Notes: a model not told the origin generated them from the letters alone. 30,487 bases of DNA from Syntrophorhabdus sp. PtaB.Bin184 (GCA_002067555.1 MVQQ01000233.1:1-30487); one strand, 5' to 3'; counted from the first letter of the stretch, positions 15,400 to 24,425 are shown. Made by a program: numbers and translations.

Positions 15400-16689
15400 T
15401 CAGATGTTCCTGATGCGGTAAAGTTCGATGAGCCGCTTCACGCTCAGCATGCCCGACGAGCGAAGCTCCTTCCACAGGGTCTTTCCCGGGGACCCTTTCG
15501 GGTTCTCGTCAAACCACATCATCTTCTCCACGAGCCCGGGAAAGGTTTCGGGGTAATACGAGAAGAAGGAGTCGTTGTCGAGGTATCCCGGCACTCTCCG
15601 CGATGCCTCGAGGTCTTTGAGGACGAAGGACTCCCTGAGACGCTCTCCGTATCGGGTAAGGCCCTTCTCCGAATAATCGCCCGATGCCTTCGCTTCGACA
15701 ATGGCCTCGGCGGCCGTCATGCCCGAGGCGATGGCGAACTCCATCCCCCGGACCGTCACGCCCATATTGAGGGCAAGGCCCGCAGCGTCGCCGGCAAGGA
15801 GGATGCCGTTGCCGCAGAGCTTCCCGATGCCGTCATAGCCGGCCTCGGGTATGACATGCGCCGAATACTCGACGGTCTTCGCGCCATCGAGGAGCCTTCG
15901 CAGCTCGTAACGCTCTTTGAACATTTCGAGGAGCGTCGACGCGTCCAGCGCGGGGACCCTCCCCATCATGGCGCCGATACCCGCCACGACACCCAGGGAA
16001 AGGGTGTCCCTGTTCGTGTAGAGAAATCCGCCGCCGAAGACGCCCTTCGTCACGTCACCCAGGAACAGGTGGGCAACGCCCTCACCGTCACCGACGTTGA
16101 ACCGGTCGTTTATCTTCTCTTCGGGGAGCTCGAGAACTTCTTTCATGCCCACGGCGTATGCCTTCGGAGACAGGGGAGGCAGCAATCCCGCCTTGCGGCC
16201 CATGAAAGAGAGGACGCCGTCGGCGGCTACGACGACATGGGCGGGGATCTCTTCCGCTCCGGCGCGTATCCCGGCCACCGCCCCGTTCTCCCACAGGAGG
16301 TCATCGACGCGGTACTTTGGGATCACGAAGACGCCCCTCGCCATAAGGCGCTCCGAGAGCCACCTGTCGAGGCGGGCCCTGAGTACCGTGTAGCTGTGGT
16401 CCTCGTTCCTGAACCTGTCGGATGTGTGATCGATACTGACGGAATTGGCGCTTCCCAGAAGGCTCCAGCGCTCGCGCACGACCTTGCGCTCAAAAGGCGC
16501 CCCATCCAGCATCTCCGATCCCATGGCGTTTATGGGCTTGAGATAGAGCCTCCCGCCCGTGACGTTCTTGCTGCCCGCGAAGTCGCCGCGTTCGACGACG
16601 ATGACCTGCAGGCCATGCCCGGAAAGCACCCAGGCACAGGACAGGCCGGCAAGACCGGCCCCGACGATCACGACATCGATCCTGTCCAT
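15400..16689 (-). CDS. fixC: FAD-dependent oxidoreductase FixC (ETF-quinone oxidoreductase type)
   Basis: This 429-residue flavoprotein has an N-terminal dinucleotide-binding motif, VGAGLAGLSCAWVL, followed by VVERGDFAGSKNVTGGRLY. The FAD-binding region LCGNGILLAGDAAGLALNMGVTVRG appears later in pieces typical of the ETF-QO/FixC family. With FixX it passes electrons from the electron-transferring flavoprotein to the quinone pool. It begins 5 nt after fixB, with an AAGGGG Shine-Dalgarno overlapping the fixB stop, and ends 11 nt before fixX. Confidence 0.94.
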   Translation of the reverse strand: MDRIDVVIVGAGLAGLSCAWVLSGHGLQVIVVERGDFAGSKNVTGGRLYLKPINAMGSEMLDGAPFERKVVRERWSLLGSANSVSIDHTSDRFRNEDHSYTVLRARLDRWLSERLMARGVFVIPKYRVDDLLWENGAVAGIRAGAEEIPAHVVVAADGVLSFMGRKAGLLPPLSPKAYAVGMKEVLELPEEKINDRFNVGDGEGVAHLFLGDVTKGVFGGGFLYTNRDTLSLGVVAGIGAMMGRVPALDASTLLEMFKERYELRRLLDGAKTVEYSAHVIPEAGYDGIGKLCGNGILLAGDAAGLALNMGVTVRGMEFAIASGMTAAEAIVEAKASGDYSEKGLTRYGERLRESFVLKDLEASRRVPGYLDNDSFFSYYPETFPGLVEKMMWFDENPKGSPGKTLWKELRSSGMLSVKRLIELYRIRNI

Positions 16690-16694
16690 GCCCC

Positions 16695-17675
16695 TTACGT
16701 CTCTTCCCGTGTCTTCTTCAGTTCATCCTTCAGGGCGGGGAGGACGGCGAAGACATCGTCCACGATGCCGTAATCGGCATACTGGAATATGGGGGCGTTG
16801 GGGTCCTTGTTGATGGCGACGATGACCCGCGATGTGTCCATTCCCATGATGTGGTGGAGGGCACCCGACAGGGCGCATCCGATGTACAGCTTCGGGGAGA
16901 CCGTCTTGCCGCTCTTTCCGATCTGGTCATCGTACTCCCGCCACTTGCTGTCAATGACCGTTCTCGACGCGCCCGTGCGGCCGCCCATGAGATCGGCTAT
17001 CTCATCGAGCATCGCAAAATTCTCGGCAGCCTTCATGCCCCTGCCGCCGCAGATGATGAAGTCGGCCTCCTGGAGGTCGACCTTGCCGGAGGTCTTTTTT
17101 TCCGATGACAGGATCCTCATCGCGGGATTCCCGTCCACGGCAACAGCCTCCTCTATGATCTCACCCTTCTCGCCCGCATCCGCCACGGTGAAGGAATTGG
17201 GTCTGAAGGTGACGATGGCCTTCGAGTCCGCCTTCGGCGCAAGCCAGGAGATCACCTTGCCGCCATAGAGGGGTTTCTTTATCTTCATCCCTTCGCCCGT
17301 GAGATCGATACCGACCGCGTCGGACACCATGGCGGCTGAGAGGCGTGCGGCTATTCTGGGAAAGAGGTCCTTGCCTGTCACCGACGACGTTCCCAGAACG
17401 ACCATGGGATCATACTTCCTTAGAATGTTCTCGAGCACCGATCCGCAGGTATCCCACCCGTACTCCGCGAGCGAAGGATTGTCGACAAAAATGGTCTTGC
17501 CGGCGTAGTGGGCAACGGTATCGGCGGCGTCCTTGAGACCCGATCCCGACACCACCGCCAAAAGCGTGGACGAGAAGCGCGAGGCCATCTCCCTGCCGAT
17601 CGACAGTAGTTCCAGCGATGCCTTTCTCGGCTTCGCGTCTTTGCATTCCACAACAACAAGAACGTCCCTGGTCAT
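16695..17675 (-). CDS. fixB: Electron transfer flavoprotein alpha subunit FixB
   Basis: This 326-residue protein is the FAD-binding ETF subunit. The C-terminal FAD domain has GGRGMKAAENFAML, a segment with GASRTVIDSKW, then LYIGCALSGALHHIMGM and VIVAINKDPNAPIFQYADYG, the signature block of EtfA. ATG 17675 has AGGAGG 8 nt upstream; a TTG six bases earlier in frame is rejected. It lies 15 nt after fixA. The operon order A-B-C-X supports a Fix-type, potentially electron-bifurcating, complex rather than a lone ETF. Confidence 0.95.
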   Translation of the reverse strand: MTRDVLVVVECKDAKPRKASLELLSIGREMASRFSSTLLAVVSGSGLKDAADTVAHYAGKTIFVDNPSLAEYGWDTCGSVLENILRKYDPMVVLGTSSVTGKDLFPRIAARLSAAMVSDAVGIDLTGEGMKIKKPLYGGKVISWLAPKADSKAIVTFRPNSFTVADAGEKGEIIEEAVAVDGNPAMRILSSEKKTSGKVDLQEADFIICGGRGMKAAENFAMLDEIADLMGGRTGASRTVIDSKWREYDDQIGKSGKTVSPKLYIGCALSGALHHIMGMDTSRVIVAINKDPNAPIFQYADYGIVDDVFAVLPALKDELKKTREET

Positions 17676-17690
17676 ATGCAATCCTCCTCT

Positions 17691-18482
17691 CTACAGGACC
17701 TTCGCTTCATCCTTGAGCGCCCTGACGAGGTTCTGCACCTTCTCTTCCGGTGACGCTCCCTCCATGATGCGGACCGAAGGCCGGCCGGCAGGCGCCTCGT
17801 AGGACAGCACCGTGATCTTCGATGCCTCCCTGTCTATGGGACCGAAGGGCATCTCGATGGATGCGGGGTCGAGGACATCAATCTGTGTCTTCATGGCCCT
17901 CATCACGCCCGTGATGAGGGGTACCCTTGGCTCATTGAGGCCTTTCTGGCAGGTGAAAAGGGCCGGCAGCGAGACCTCCGACGTCCTTTTGCCCCCTTCT
18001 ATCTCGCTTTCGACCTCGGCCTTGCCGCCACCGGTGATGGTGAGCTTCGTCACCTGGCTCACGTGCGGTATGCCGAGGAACTCCGCCACCATGGGGCCTA
18101 CATTGGCACTTTCATCATCCATCGCCTGACGCCCGCAGAGCACGATATCGAATCCCTCTTTCCGGGCGAACCCCGCGAGAACGCGTGAGACGATAAGGGG
18201 GTCGTCGGCCTCCCGATCGGTGCTGTTAATTAGAAATGCCCTGTCCGCGCCCATGGCTATCGTCGTCCTCAAGGCTTCGACGGCCCTTTGCGGCGCGAAG
18301 GCGCACACCGTTATCTCCACGTCCTTCAACATCTCTTTTATGCGTATGGCCTCCTCAACAGCAAATTCATCGAAGAAGTTAACGACATATTTGTTCTCGA
18401 CCTCGAGACTCTTTTGATCGGAACTTATGATGATACGCGCTTCCGTATCAGCCACCTGTTTCATGAACACTAGGACCTTCAC
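17691..18482 (-). CDS. fixA: Electron transfer flavoprotein beta subunit FixA
   Basis: This 263-residue EtfB/FixA protein starts MKVLVFMKQVADTEARI. It carries the AMP- or second-FAD-binding features, including LCGRQAMDDESANVGPMVAEFLG in consecutive pieces and the ETF beta block GLNEPRVPLITGVMRAMK. In bifurcating ETFs the beta subunit holds the bifurcating flavin near the DDESANVGP segment; this cannot be settled from sequence by eye. The start is GTG at 18482 after a GGAGGAGG run. It is the first gene of the fixABCX operon, with a long leader of about 150 nt from the promoter near 18640-18668. Confidence 0.95.
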   Translation of the reverse strand: MKVLVFMKQVADTEARIIISSDQKSLEVENKYVVNFFDEFAVEEAIRIKEMLKDVEITVCAFAPQRAVEALRTTIAMGADRAFLINSTDREADDPLIVSRVLAGFARKEGFDIVLCGRQAMDDESANVGPMVAEFLGIPHVSQVTKLTITGGGKAEVESEIEGGKRTSEVSLPALFTCQKGLNEPRVPLITGVMRAMKTQIDVLDPASIEMPFGPIDREASKITVLSYEAPAGRPSVRIMEGASPEEKVQNLVRALKDEAKVL

Positions 18483-18639
18483 TTCTTCAGCCTCCTCCTG
18501 TATGTGGATCTATACCGAAAACCACGAAAGAAAAACGAAACGACCGGGAGTCGAACAGGACTGTACTATATAATGAGCAATGTAAAAATCCCCTCATTTT
18601 ACTCTGAATTTGTCATTGCAACCATGGGAAATTTTGCAT

Positions 18640-18668
18640 AAATTATTTTACCGATGCCCTTTTGTCAA
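18640..18668 (-). promoter_or_regulatory. Putative promoter of the fixABCX operon
   Basis: A perfect TTGACA (18668-18663) is followed after 17 nt by the AT-rich TAATTT (18645-18640), with AATAAT available at a shorter spacing. The rest of the 18483-18839 spacer holds an AT-rich leader of about 150 nt without a gene, containing a second TATAGT-like box near 18567-18572, and the heptamer hairpin at 18689-18832. The -10 match is weak, so the exact start is uncertain. Confidence 0.42.
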
Positions 18669-18688
18669 GGAAAAACTGGCAACAAGAA

Positions 18689-18832
18689 GACAATGACCAA
18701 TGACCAAATCCCAATGACCAGAAAATAACCAATCGCCAAGCTCCAATTATCAAACGGCAACAGGCACTACAGCCTTGTGTTGCCTCTCGTTTTGGTCAAT
18801 TGGTTATTGGAATTTGGTCATTGGTCATTGTC
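18689..18832. repeat. Nested palindrome of heptamer arrays (CAATGAC family), likely rpoD-operon terminator
   Basis: The left arm reads as 7-nt units: CAATGAC CAATGAC CAAATCC CAATGAC, then decayed units CAATCGC CAAGCTC CAATTAT. The right arm is the reverse complement of CAATGAC CAATGAC CAAATTC CAATAAC. The outer 21 bp pair perfectly (18689-18709 with 18812-18832), a 10-bp block AATAACCAAT (18724-18733) pairs with 18799-18808, and GGCAACA/TGTTGCC form the tip. It lies just downstream of rpoD on the minus strand, so it would fold at the end of the rpsU-rpoD transcript. Confidence 0.88.
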
Positions 18833-18839
18833 CTCTATG

Positions 18840-20390
18840 TCACAGGTCCACGAAAGAACGCAGGAGCTTCGCCCTCATGGGGTGCCTGAGCTTCTTCAGG
18901 GCCTTGGCCTCGATCTGCCGTATCCGTTCACGGGTGACCTCGAAAACCTGCCCCACCTCTTCCAGGGTATGGTCCTGCCGCTCCCCGAGGCCGAACCGCA
19001 TCCTCACCACCCTTTCCTCCCTGGGGGAGAGCGTCGAGAGGATGGAATTGAGGTTCATCACGAGGTCTTCGTAGATGGCCGAATCCTGGGGCGTGAGCAC
19101 ATTCTTGTCCTCGATGAAATCCGCGAGGTGCGTGTCCTCATCGTCGTTGATGGGCGTCTCCAGGGATATGGGCTCCTTGGTTATCCTGAGAACCCTTCTG
19201 ACCTTTTCCGACGAGAACCCTATCCTGTCGGCTATCTCATCGGGATAGGGCTCCCTGCCCAACTCCTGCACGAGCCCGCGGGACACCCGTATGATCTTGT
19301 TGATGGTCTCTATCATGTGCACGGGGATCCGTATCGTCCGCGCCTGATCGGCGATGGCCCGCGTGATCGACTGACGGATCCACCAGGTGGCGTAGGTGCT
19401 GAACTTGTAGCCCCGTTTGTACTCGAAACGGTCCACCGCTTTCATGAGGCCGATATTCCCCTCCTGTATGAGGTCGAGCAGTGACAGGCCCCTGTTTATG
19501 TACCTTTTCGCGATGCTCACGACGAGCCGGAGATTGGCCTTGACGAGTTCGTTCTTGGCCCCCGCGAAGTTGGACTCAGCCTGTTCGATCCTCTTCAGGT
19601 AGTGCCTCAGGAGTTTCGAGGATATCCCGATCTCATCCTCGATCCTCACCTTTCTGTTCATCAGGGCCTGGAGATGCCTCTTGTTTCCTTTTTCCTTTGA
19701 TCTTCTGTACCGGGCGATCTCGACGTCGATCTTGTCTATGCGCTCCACGTACCGTTTCATGCGGAGGATGATCTTTTCCGTGATCTTCTTGCTAAGGTTG
19801 ATCTCGGTTATTATCTTCTGCATTTCCTTGCTGTGTCCGTCTTTCCTGCCCTTCGCGCTCTCCCCTGACCGGGCGTGCTCTTCCTTTAGCCGCTCAAGAA
19901 GGGCGATCACCCTTTCCCGCTGATACTCGAGTTCCGTGTCGCCTTCCTCCTCATCATCATCCGCCTCGACGGTGATGTCCTTGACGGCCGCCTTCGATGT
20001 CTTGAGCGCCATGAGGGCACTGAGGAGCTCCTTGACGGTGCCGGGAAAAGACAATAGCACCTGCTTTATCTCTTCCCTCGCCTCCTCCATGAGACGGGCG
20101 ATCTCCTTCTCGCCTTCCCGCGTCAGGAGGGCCATGCTTCCCATCTCCTTGATGTAATGACGGATGGGGTTGATGAGATCGTCGTCGTAGACCTCCTCAA
20201 GGTCCCCATCCAGGGCCTCGTCGGCGTCCACGTTCTCCGCGCCGCCGATCGCGTCCTGGTGTTCGATCTCGAAAAGGTCGATGTCATCAAGGATGTTGCT
20301 GGGCTTCTCACCCTGCGATATGAACGCGTACAGCTCCCCGTTCTCAAGATTCTCTTCATAAGGATAATATCTCCTTACTTTCTCAGGCAT
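18840..20390 (-). CDS. rpoD: RNA polymerase primary sigma factor (sigma-70)
   Basis: This 516-residue protein is the housekeeping sigma factor. Region 1.2 is seen in DLINPIRHYIKEMGSMALLT (about residue 75), followed by a charged non-conserved insert. Region 2 begins near NELVKANLRLVVSIAKRYI, with DLIQEGNIGLMKAVDRFEY and YATWWIRQSITRAIADQ (-10 recognition and melting). Region 3 follows as IPVHMIETINKI, and region 4.2 as TLEEVGQVFEVTRERIRQIE ending in LRSFVDL. The N-terminal region 1.1 is short compared with E. coli (613 residues). ATG 20390 has GAGG before it; a GTG two codons upstream overlaps that site. It lies 10 nt after dnaG. Confidence 0.97.
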   Translation of the reverse strand: MPEKVRRYYPYEENLENGELYAFISQGEKPSNILDDIDLFEIEHQDAIGGAENVDADEALDGDLEEVYDDDLINPIRHYIKEMGSMALLTREGEKEIARLMEEAREEIKQVLLSFPGTVKELLSALMALKTSKAAVKDITVEADDDEEEGDTELEYQRERVIALLERLKEEHARSGESAKGRKDGHSKEMQKIITEINLSKKITEKIILRMKRYVERIDKIDVEIARYRRSKEKGNKRHLQALMNRKVRIEDEIGISSKLLRHYLKRIEQAESNFAGAKNELVKANLRLVVSIAKRYINRGLSLLDLIQEGNIGLMKAVDRFEYKRGYKFSTYATWWIRQSITRAIADQARTIRIPVHMIETINKIIRVSRGLVQELGREPYPDEIADRIGFSSEKVRRVLRITKEPISLETPINDDEDTHLADFIEDKNVLTPQDSAIYEDLVMNLNSILSTLSPREERVVRMRFGLGERQDHTLEEVGQVFEVTRERIRQIEAKALKKLRHPMRAKLLRSFVDL

Positions 20391-20400
20391 GGCCACCTCT

Positions 20401-22116
20401 CTATAAAAAATTATTTTTTATATGCGTCAATACCTGCCTCTTCTGTTCCAGGAGTTCTGTGACCGCCGCTGCGTCCCCCGATCTCTCCGCCTCGGCAAGC
20501 TTCTCGGTGATCTTCTTCGACTTCTCCCTGAAAAACTGGCGTTCAATATGCCTGAAATAATCAAGGAGCACCTTCTCGGGTTCATCGGGATCCGCTCCGC
20601 CGCCCTCGTCAAAGGCCGCTTTGAGAACAAGCCCTTTCAGGTCCTCCTTATCAAGCGTCTCGATGAAGTTTTTCACGTCAAGGTTCTTTCCCTGTTCAAA
20701 ACAGGTAACCATTCTTGTTATGACCTCTCTGACATCGTCATCCCTGATATAGTGCAATACCTCCTTTCCCTGAAAGAATTCAAGAAGCTCGGGGCGTGCC
20801 ATGCAGACATTGATGACCTTTCTCTCGATCACCCCTTTCGCGGCATCCGCCCGTGGAGCCCCACCTGTCACGTTGTACGTCCTCGTCCCTGCAAAATGCT
20901 CCTCCTCGACACCCGTCAATTCCGAAAGCCTCTTGACGTACAGCCTTCTCTTGACCTTGTCGCGAATGGCTTCGATGTGCGGCATCACCTGCCTGATGAA
21001 GGCCTGCTTCCCCTGAAGGGTCGTCATCTTCTCTTTTCCCGCATAATGGTCGAAATAGAAGTCGAGGATGGGCCTCTTACCCTTCACGACCTCAGCCACG
21101 GCAGCGGTACCTTTTTCCCGCACAAAGCTGTCAGGGTCATGCCCTTCCGGCAGGACAACCATGTTGCCGTTGACATCCATCTCCGCAAAAAGGCCGATAA
21201 GCCTCAGGGCGCTCTTGATCCCGGCTTCGTCGCCATCGAGCATGAGGGTGATGTTCTCCGTGTAATTCCTCAGCTTCATGATCTGTCCCTCGGTAACCGA
21301 GGTCCCCAGCGTCGAGACCACGTTCGTGAGTCCCGCCCCGTAGAGGGCGATGAGATCGAAGTAGCCCTCGACGATGAACACCTCATCCCGATCGGTGATG
21401 TGCTTCTTCGCCCTGTCAATACCGAACAGGGAGGTCCGCTTGGAAAAGACGGAAGATTCGGGGGAGTTTACATATTTCGGTATGCCGTCCTTCTCGAGCG
21501 TCCTTCCCCCGAAACCGATGACCCTCTTGTTGACATCGATGATGGGAATGACGATCCTTCCCCCGAACATGTCGTAGAACTCCGTCTCTTTCATCCTCAC
21601 GATGCCGGTGCCGAGGAATACGTCGGCGGGTATCTCCGTTGCCTTGAGGAAGGCCCTGAGGGCGCTGCGGGAACGCTCGCTGTACCCGAGCCTGAACTCT
21701 TCCGCGACCTGACGGGAAATGCCGCGCTTCGCGAGATACTCGAGGGCAAAGCCGGTACGCTTGAGGCCTTTCTGGTAGTATTCGCAGAGCTTCCCCAGGG
21801 CATCGTAGTGGCCCGCTTTCCTCCTGTCTCCCTTCCTTTCGACCTCTATGCCGTATTGACGGCCAAGATGCTCGAGGGCCTCGACGAAGGTCAGGTTCTC
21901 GTATTTCATGATGAAGTTGATGACATTGCCGCCTTCCCTGCAACCGAAGCAGTAAAATATCTGCTTTTCGACGCTTACGGTGAAGGAGGGCGTCTTCTCC
22001 TTGTGGAAGGGACACAAGCCCATGTAGTCCTTTCCGGCTTTTCTCAGCTTCACATGCTGGGATATGACGTCGATGATGTTCACTCTCTGCAGGAGCTCAT
22101 CGACTGACGCTTTCAT
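20401..22116 (-). CDS. dnaG: DNA primase
   Basis: DnaG makes RNA primers at the replication fork. The 571-residue protein has the CHC2 zinc ribbon (C35, H38, C56, C59), the RNA polymerase domain with the TOPRIM motifs IVEGYFD and LMLDGDEAG, and a C-terminal helicase-binding domain of low conservation. The start ATG overlaps the mutS2 stop by 4 nt (ATGA). The last codons, IKNNFL-stop, are encoded by a purely A/T 9-bp palindrome (20402-20422), unlike the GC-rich surroundings. This sits directly before the rpoD ribosome-binding site. Confidence 0.96.
   Translation of the reverse strand: MKASVDELLQRVNIIDVISQHVKLRKAGKDYMGLCPFHKEKTPSFTVSVEKQIFYCFGCREGGNVINFIMKYENLTFVEALEHLGRQYGIEVERKGDRRKAGHYDALGKLCEYYQKGLKRTGFALEYLAKRGISRQVAEEFRLGYSERSRSALRAFLKATEIPADVFLGTGIVRMKETEFYDMFGGRIVIPIIDVNKRVIGFGGRTLEKDGIPKYVNSPESSVFSKRTSLFGIDRAKKHITDRDEVFIVEGYFDLIALYGAGLTNVVSTLGTSVTEGQIMKLRNYTENITLMLDGDEAGIKSALRLIGLFAEMDVNGNMVVLPEGHDPDSFVREKGTAAVAEVVKGKRPILDFYFDHYAGKEKMTTLQGKQAFIRQVMPHIEAIRDKVKRRLYVKRLSELTGVEEEHFAGTRTYNVTGGAPRADAAKGVIERKVINVCMARPELLEFFQGKEVLHYIRDDDVREVITRMVTCFEQGKNLDVKNFIETLDKEDLKGLVLKAAFDEGGGADPDEPEKVLLDYFRHIERQFFREKSKKITEKLAEAERSGDAAAVTELLEQKRQVLTHIKNNFL
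20402..20422. promoter_or_regulatory. A/T-only palindrome at the dnaG-rpoD junction
   Basis: TATAAAAAA and TTTTTTATA (9 bp each) enclose TTA. The palindrome covers the end of dnaG and lies about 12 nt from the rpoD start. In RNA it gives a weak hairpin ending in a U-rich strand, which could serve as an RNase E-type cleavage site or partial attenuator. As DNA it could be an AT-rich internal promoter element. The function is inferred only from position. Confidence 0.4.
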
Positions 22117-24404
22117 GCGAACTCCACTATGGTGACGCCGGCGTTGTGCTCGTCCGTGTGAAACGTGCGGACGTAGGGCGTCTCGGCAAGCCGATCCCTC
22201 ACGGCCTGCATGAGCCGGCCCGTCCCCACACCATGGACGATCCTGACCTGTGATGTGCCCTCGACAACGGCCCGGTCAAGGAAGATGTCTACGGTTTTCA
22301 ATGCCTCTTCCACCCGCATGCCGATGATCTTCAGGTCTCGTTGCTCTATCTTTTCTACGTGTATTTCAGATCTGTCCCGTGACACCCGCTTCGGGCCTTC
22401 GACGGTCTTCTCAATGAACATCCGTTTCAGCTTCGTCCTGACGTTGCCGATGGCAACTTCAAAAACACTTCCCTCTTTGTCGATATCGACGACGTACCCT
22501 TTGCTTCCCAGTGTCTTCACAAGAACGTAATCGCCTATTCGGATGTCCTCCCTGACTTCCTTAGCGGGTCCCCCCAACCTTTGCTTCAGGGAACGTATCT
22601 TGTCCTTACTTCTTGTTATAGACGTTCTTTCCTTTTTTGCAACCTCTTTTTTGATCTCCTCGACCTCGATCTCGAGTTCGAGGAGCCTCTCGCGGGCCCT
22701 GTCCTCCCATTTTCGGAGGTACTCATCCTTCCTGTCCCTGATGACCTTGAGCCTCTCGCGTGCCTCTTCCTTGATCCTGACCAGCTCACGGCGCTCCTCG
22801 ACCGTCTTTGCCTTCTCCTCCTGAAGGCTCGTTATGAGGTCGTTCAGCATGAATTCCTGTTCATTGAGATAGGTGTAGCTCTTCTCTATTATGACACCGG
22901 GAACGTCGATCTTCCTCGCGACGTTGATAGCGTTCGAGTACCCGGCGGTCCCGTATATGAGCTGATAGAGAGGCTTCATGTTCGTGGTATCAAACGAGGT
23001 CGCCACGTTCATGGCGTAATCCTTCATGTATCCATAGGCCTTGATGAGATTTAGATGGGTCGTGACGACGACACGACACCCCTTCTCAACGAAGGCGTCT
23101 ATAACCCCCATGGCCAGAGCCGACGCCTCCTGGGGCTCCGTGTTACCTCCTATCTCGTCGATGAGAACGAGTTCGTCACCCCTGGCGTTGAGATACAGGT
23201 CCTTGATGGCATACATGTGGGCGGTGAAGCTGCTCAGTTCCAGCGATATGTCCTGCTCGTCTCCGATCAGCGCAAACACGTTTGAAAAGAGAGGTATCAC
23301 CGGCCTTTCGGCTGCGGGAATAAAGAGGCCCGTCTTCGCCATGAGCGACAGAAGCCCGATCGTCTTCAGCGCCGCCGTCTTGCCCCCGGCATTGGGACCG
23401 CTTATGATCATCACCTTCTCGCTCTCTTTCATGGCAATATCGATGGGCACGGCATCCTGCTTGCGGGACATCGCTATGAAGGGATTGACGGCCTTCCTGA
23501 CCTCAAGGCCGCCCGACGGTGTCACCTCGGGTCTCACGCATTTGAATTCGTGGCAGAAAAGCGCCATGGCGTGGAAGAAATCGAGCTCGGCAAGGCATCG
23601 CACGTTCCCTTCGATGGCCTCCCTGAACCCCCGCGCAAAACCGGTGAGCTCATGAAGAACCTTCTTTTCCTCTTCCTTTTCCTCGTTGACAAGGATGTTG
23701 ATACTGTTGTTGAGCTCCACGCACTCCACGGGCTCGACAAAAGAGGTCTTGAGGGAATGGGAATAGTCGTGCACGATGCCCTGGATGGCCTCGTTGAAGT
23801 TCGGCTTCAGGGGGATGACGTACCTGTTGTTCCTCAGGGATACGTAGTCATCCTGGATGATGGGGCGCATGGCCTCCCGTGCCATTATCCTTTCGAGTTG
23901 CTTTTTGATCCTCTCCCTGTTCATGAAGAGGTCCGCCCGTATGCGTGACAACTCGTAGGACGCGCTGTCCTCCAGATAACCCTCCACGTTCACGGAGCGC
24001 GTGATGCGCCGGGAGAGGGCAGGCAGTCCATCGATCCCGGAGACAAGCTCCTCGGTAAAGGCATTTCTCTTGAACACCTTTGCGAGAAAACCCGAAACGT
24101 CTTCGCAGACCCTCAGGAAATCTGTCAGGGAAAGGAACTCCGAAGGCTCAAGGACGGAATCCCTGATGGCGATCCTCGCCAGCACTCCGGTTATGTCGGG
24201 GACATCGGAGAAGGGCACCCTGCCGTTCCACTTTATGACATCCATGACGGCTTCTATCCGGTCATGGCGCCTCGTGATCTCTTCGATGTCGTCAAGAGGC
24301 CGAAGCCTTCCAAGGGCGTCCCTGGAGAAGGGCGTCGCGGAAAACCGGAGTATAATATCCCTGAGCTTGAGGTAATCGAGGTATGATAATGTCTTATCGA
24401 TCAT
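22113..24404 (-). CDS. mutS2: Endonuclease MutS2
   Basis: MutS2 is a MutS-family ATPase without mismatch-binding domain I. In other bacteria it acts on recombination intermediates or on collided ribosomes. The 763-residue protein has Walker A GPNAGGKT (336-343), Walker B LVLIDEIGGNTEPQEASAL, a long coiled coil (about 510-610, Glu/Arg/Lys rich) and a C-terminal Smr nuclease domain with RIVHGVGTGRLMQAV. No good Shine-Dalgarno is seen before the ATG. It sits between yqeY and dnaG, inside the rpsU-dnaG-rpoD operon, and overlaps dnaG by 4 nt. Confidence 0.95.
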   Translation of the reverse strand: MIDKTLSYLDYLKLRDIILRFSATPFSRDALGRLRPLDDIEEITRRHDRIEAVMDVIKWNGRVPFSDVPDITGVLARIAIRDSVLEPSEFLSLTDFLRVCEDVSGFLAKVFKRNAFTEELVSGIDGLPALSRRITRSVNVEGYLEDSASYELSRIRADLFMNRERIKKQLERIMAREAMRPIIQDDYVSLRNNRYVIPLKPNFNEAIQGIVHDYSHSLKTSFVEPVECVELNNSINILVNEEKEEEKKVLHELTGFARGFREAIEGNVRCLAELDFFHAMALFCHEFKCVRPEVTPSGGLEVRKAVNPFIAMSRKQDAVPIDIAMKESEKVMIISGPNAGGKTAALKTIGLLSLMAKTGLFIPAAERPVIPLFSNVFALIGDEQDISLELSSFTAHMYAIKDLYLNARGDELVLIDEIGGNTEPQEASALAMGVIDAFVEKGCRVVVTTHLNLIKAYGYMKDYAMNVATSFDTTNMKPLYQLIYGTAGYSNAINVARKIDVPGVIIEKSYTYLNEQEFMLNDLITSLQEEKAKTVEERRELVRIKEEARERLKVIRDRKDEYLRKWEDRARERLLELEIEVEEIKKEVAKKERTSITRSKDKIRSLKQRLGGPAKEVREDIRIGDYVLVKTLGSKGYVVDIDKEGSVFEVAIGNVRTKLKRMFIEKTVEGPKRVSRDRSEIHVEKIEQRDLKIIGMRVEEALKTVDIFLDRAVVEGTSQVRIVHGVGTGRLMQAVRDRLAETPYVRTFHTDEHNAGVTIVEFA

Positions 24405-24425
24405 AGGGGCTTTCGACTGCCGTCA

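Noticed and set aside
18541..18561. tRNA T-arm-like stretch (TTCGACTCCCGG on the minus strand)
   Set aside because: The T stem does not pair and no acceptor or anticodon arm surrounds it; chance similarity or an old fragment is more likely.
20422..22107. Open frame of 561 codons opposite dnaG
   Set aside because: The opposite strand encodes DnaG with intact zinc and TOPRIM motifs; the antisense translation has no recognisable motif.
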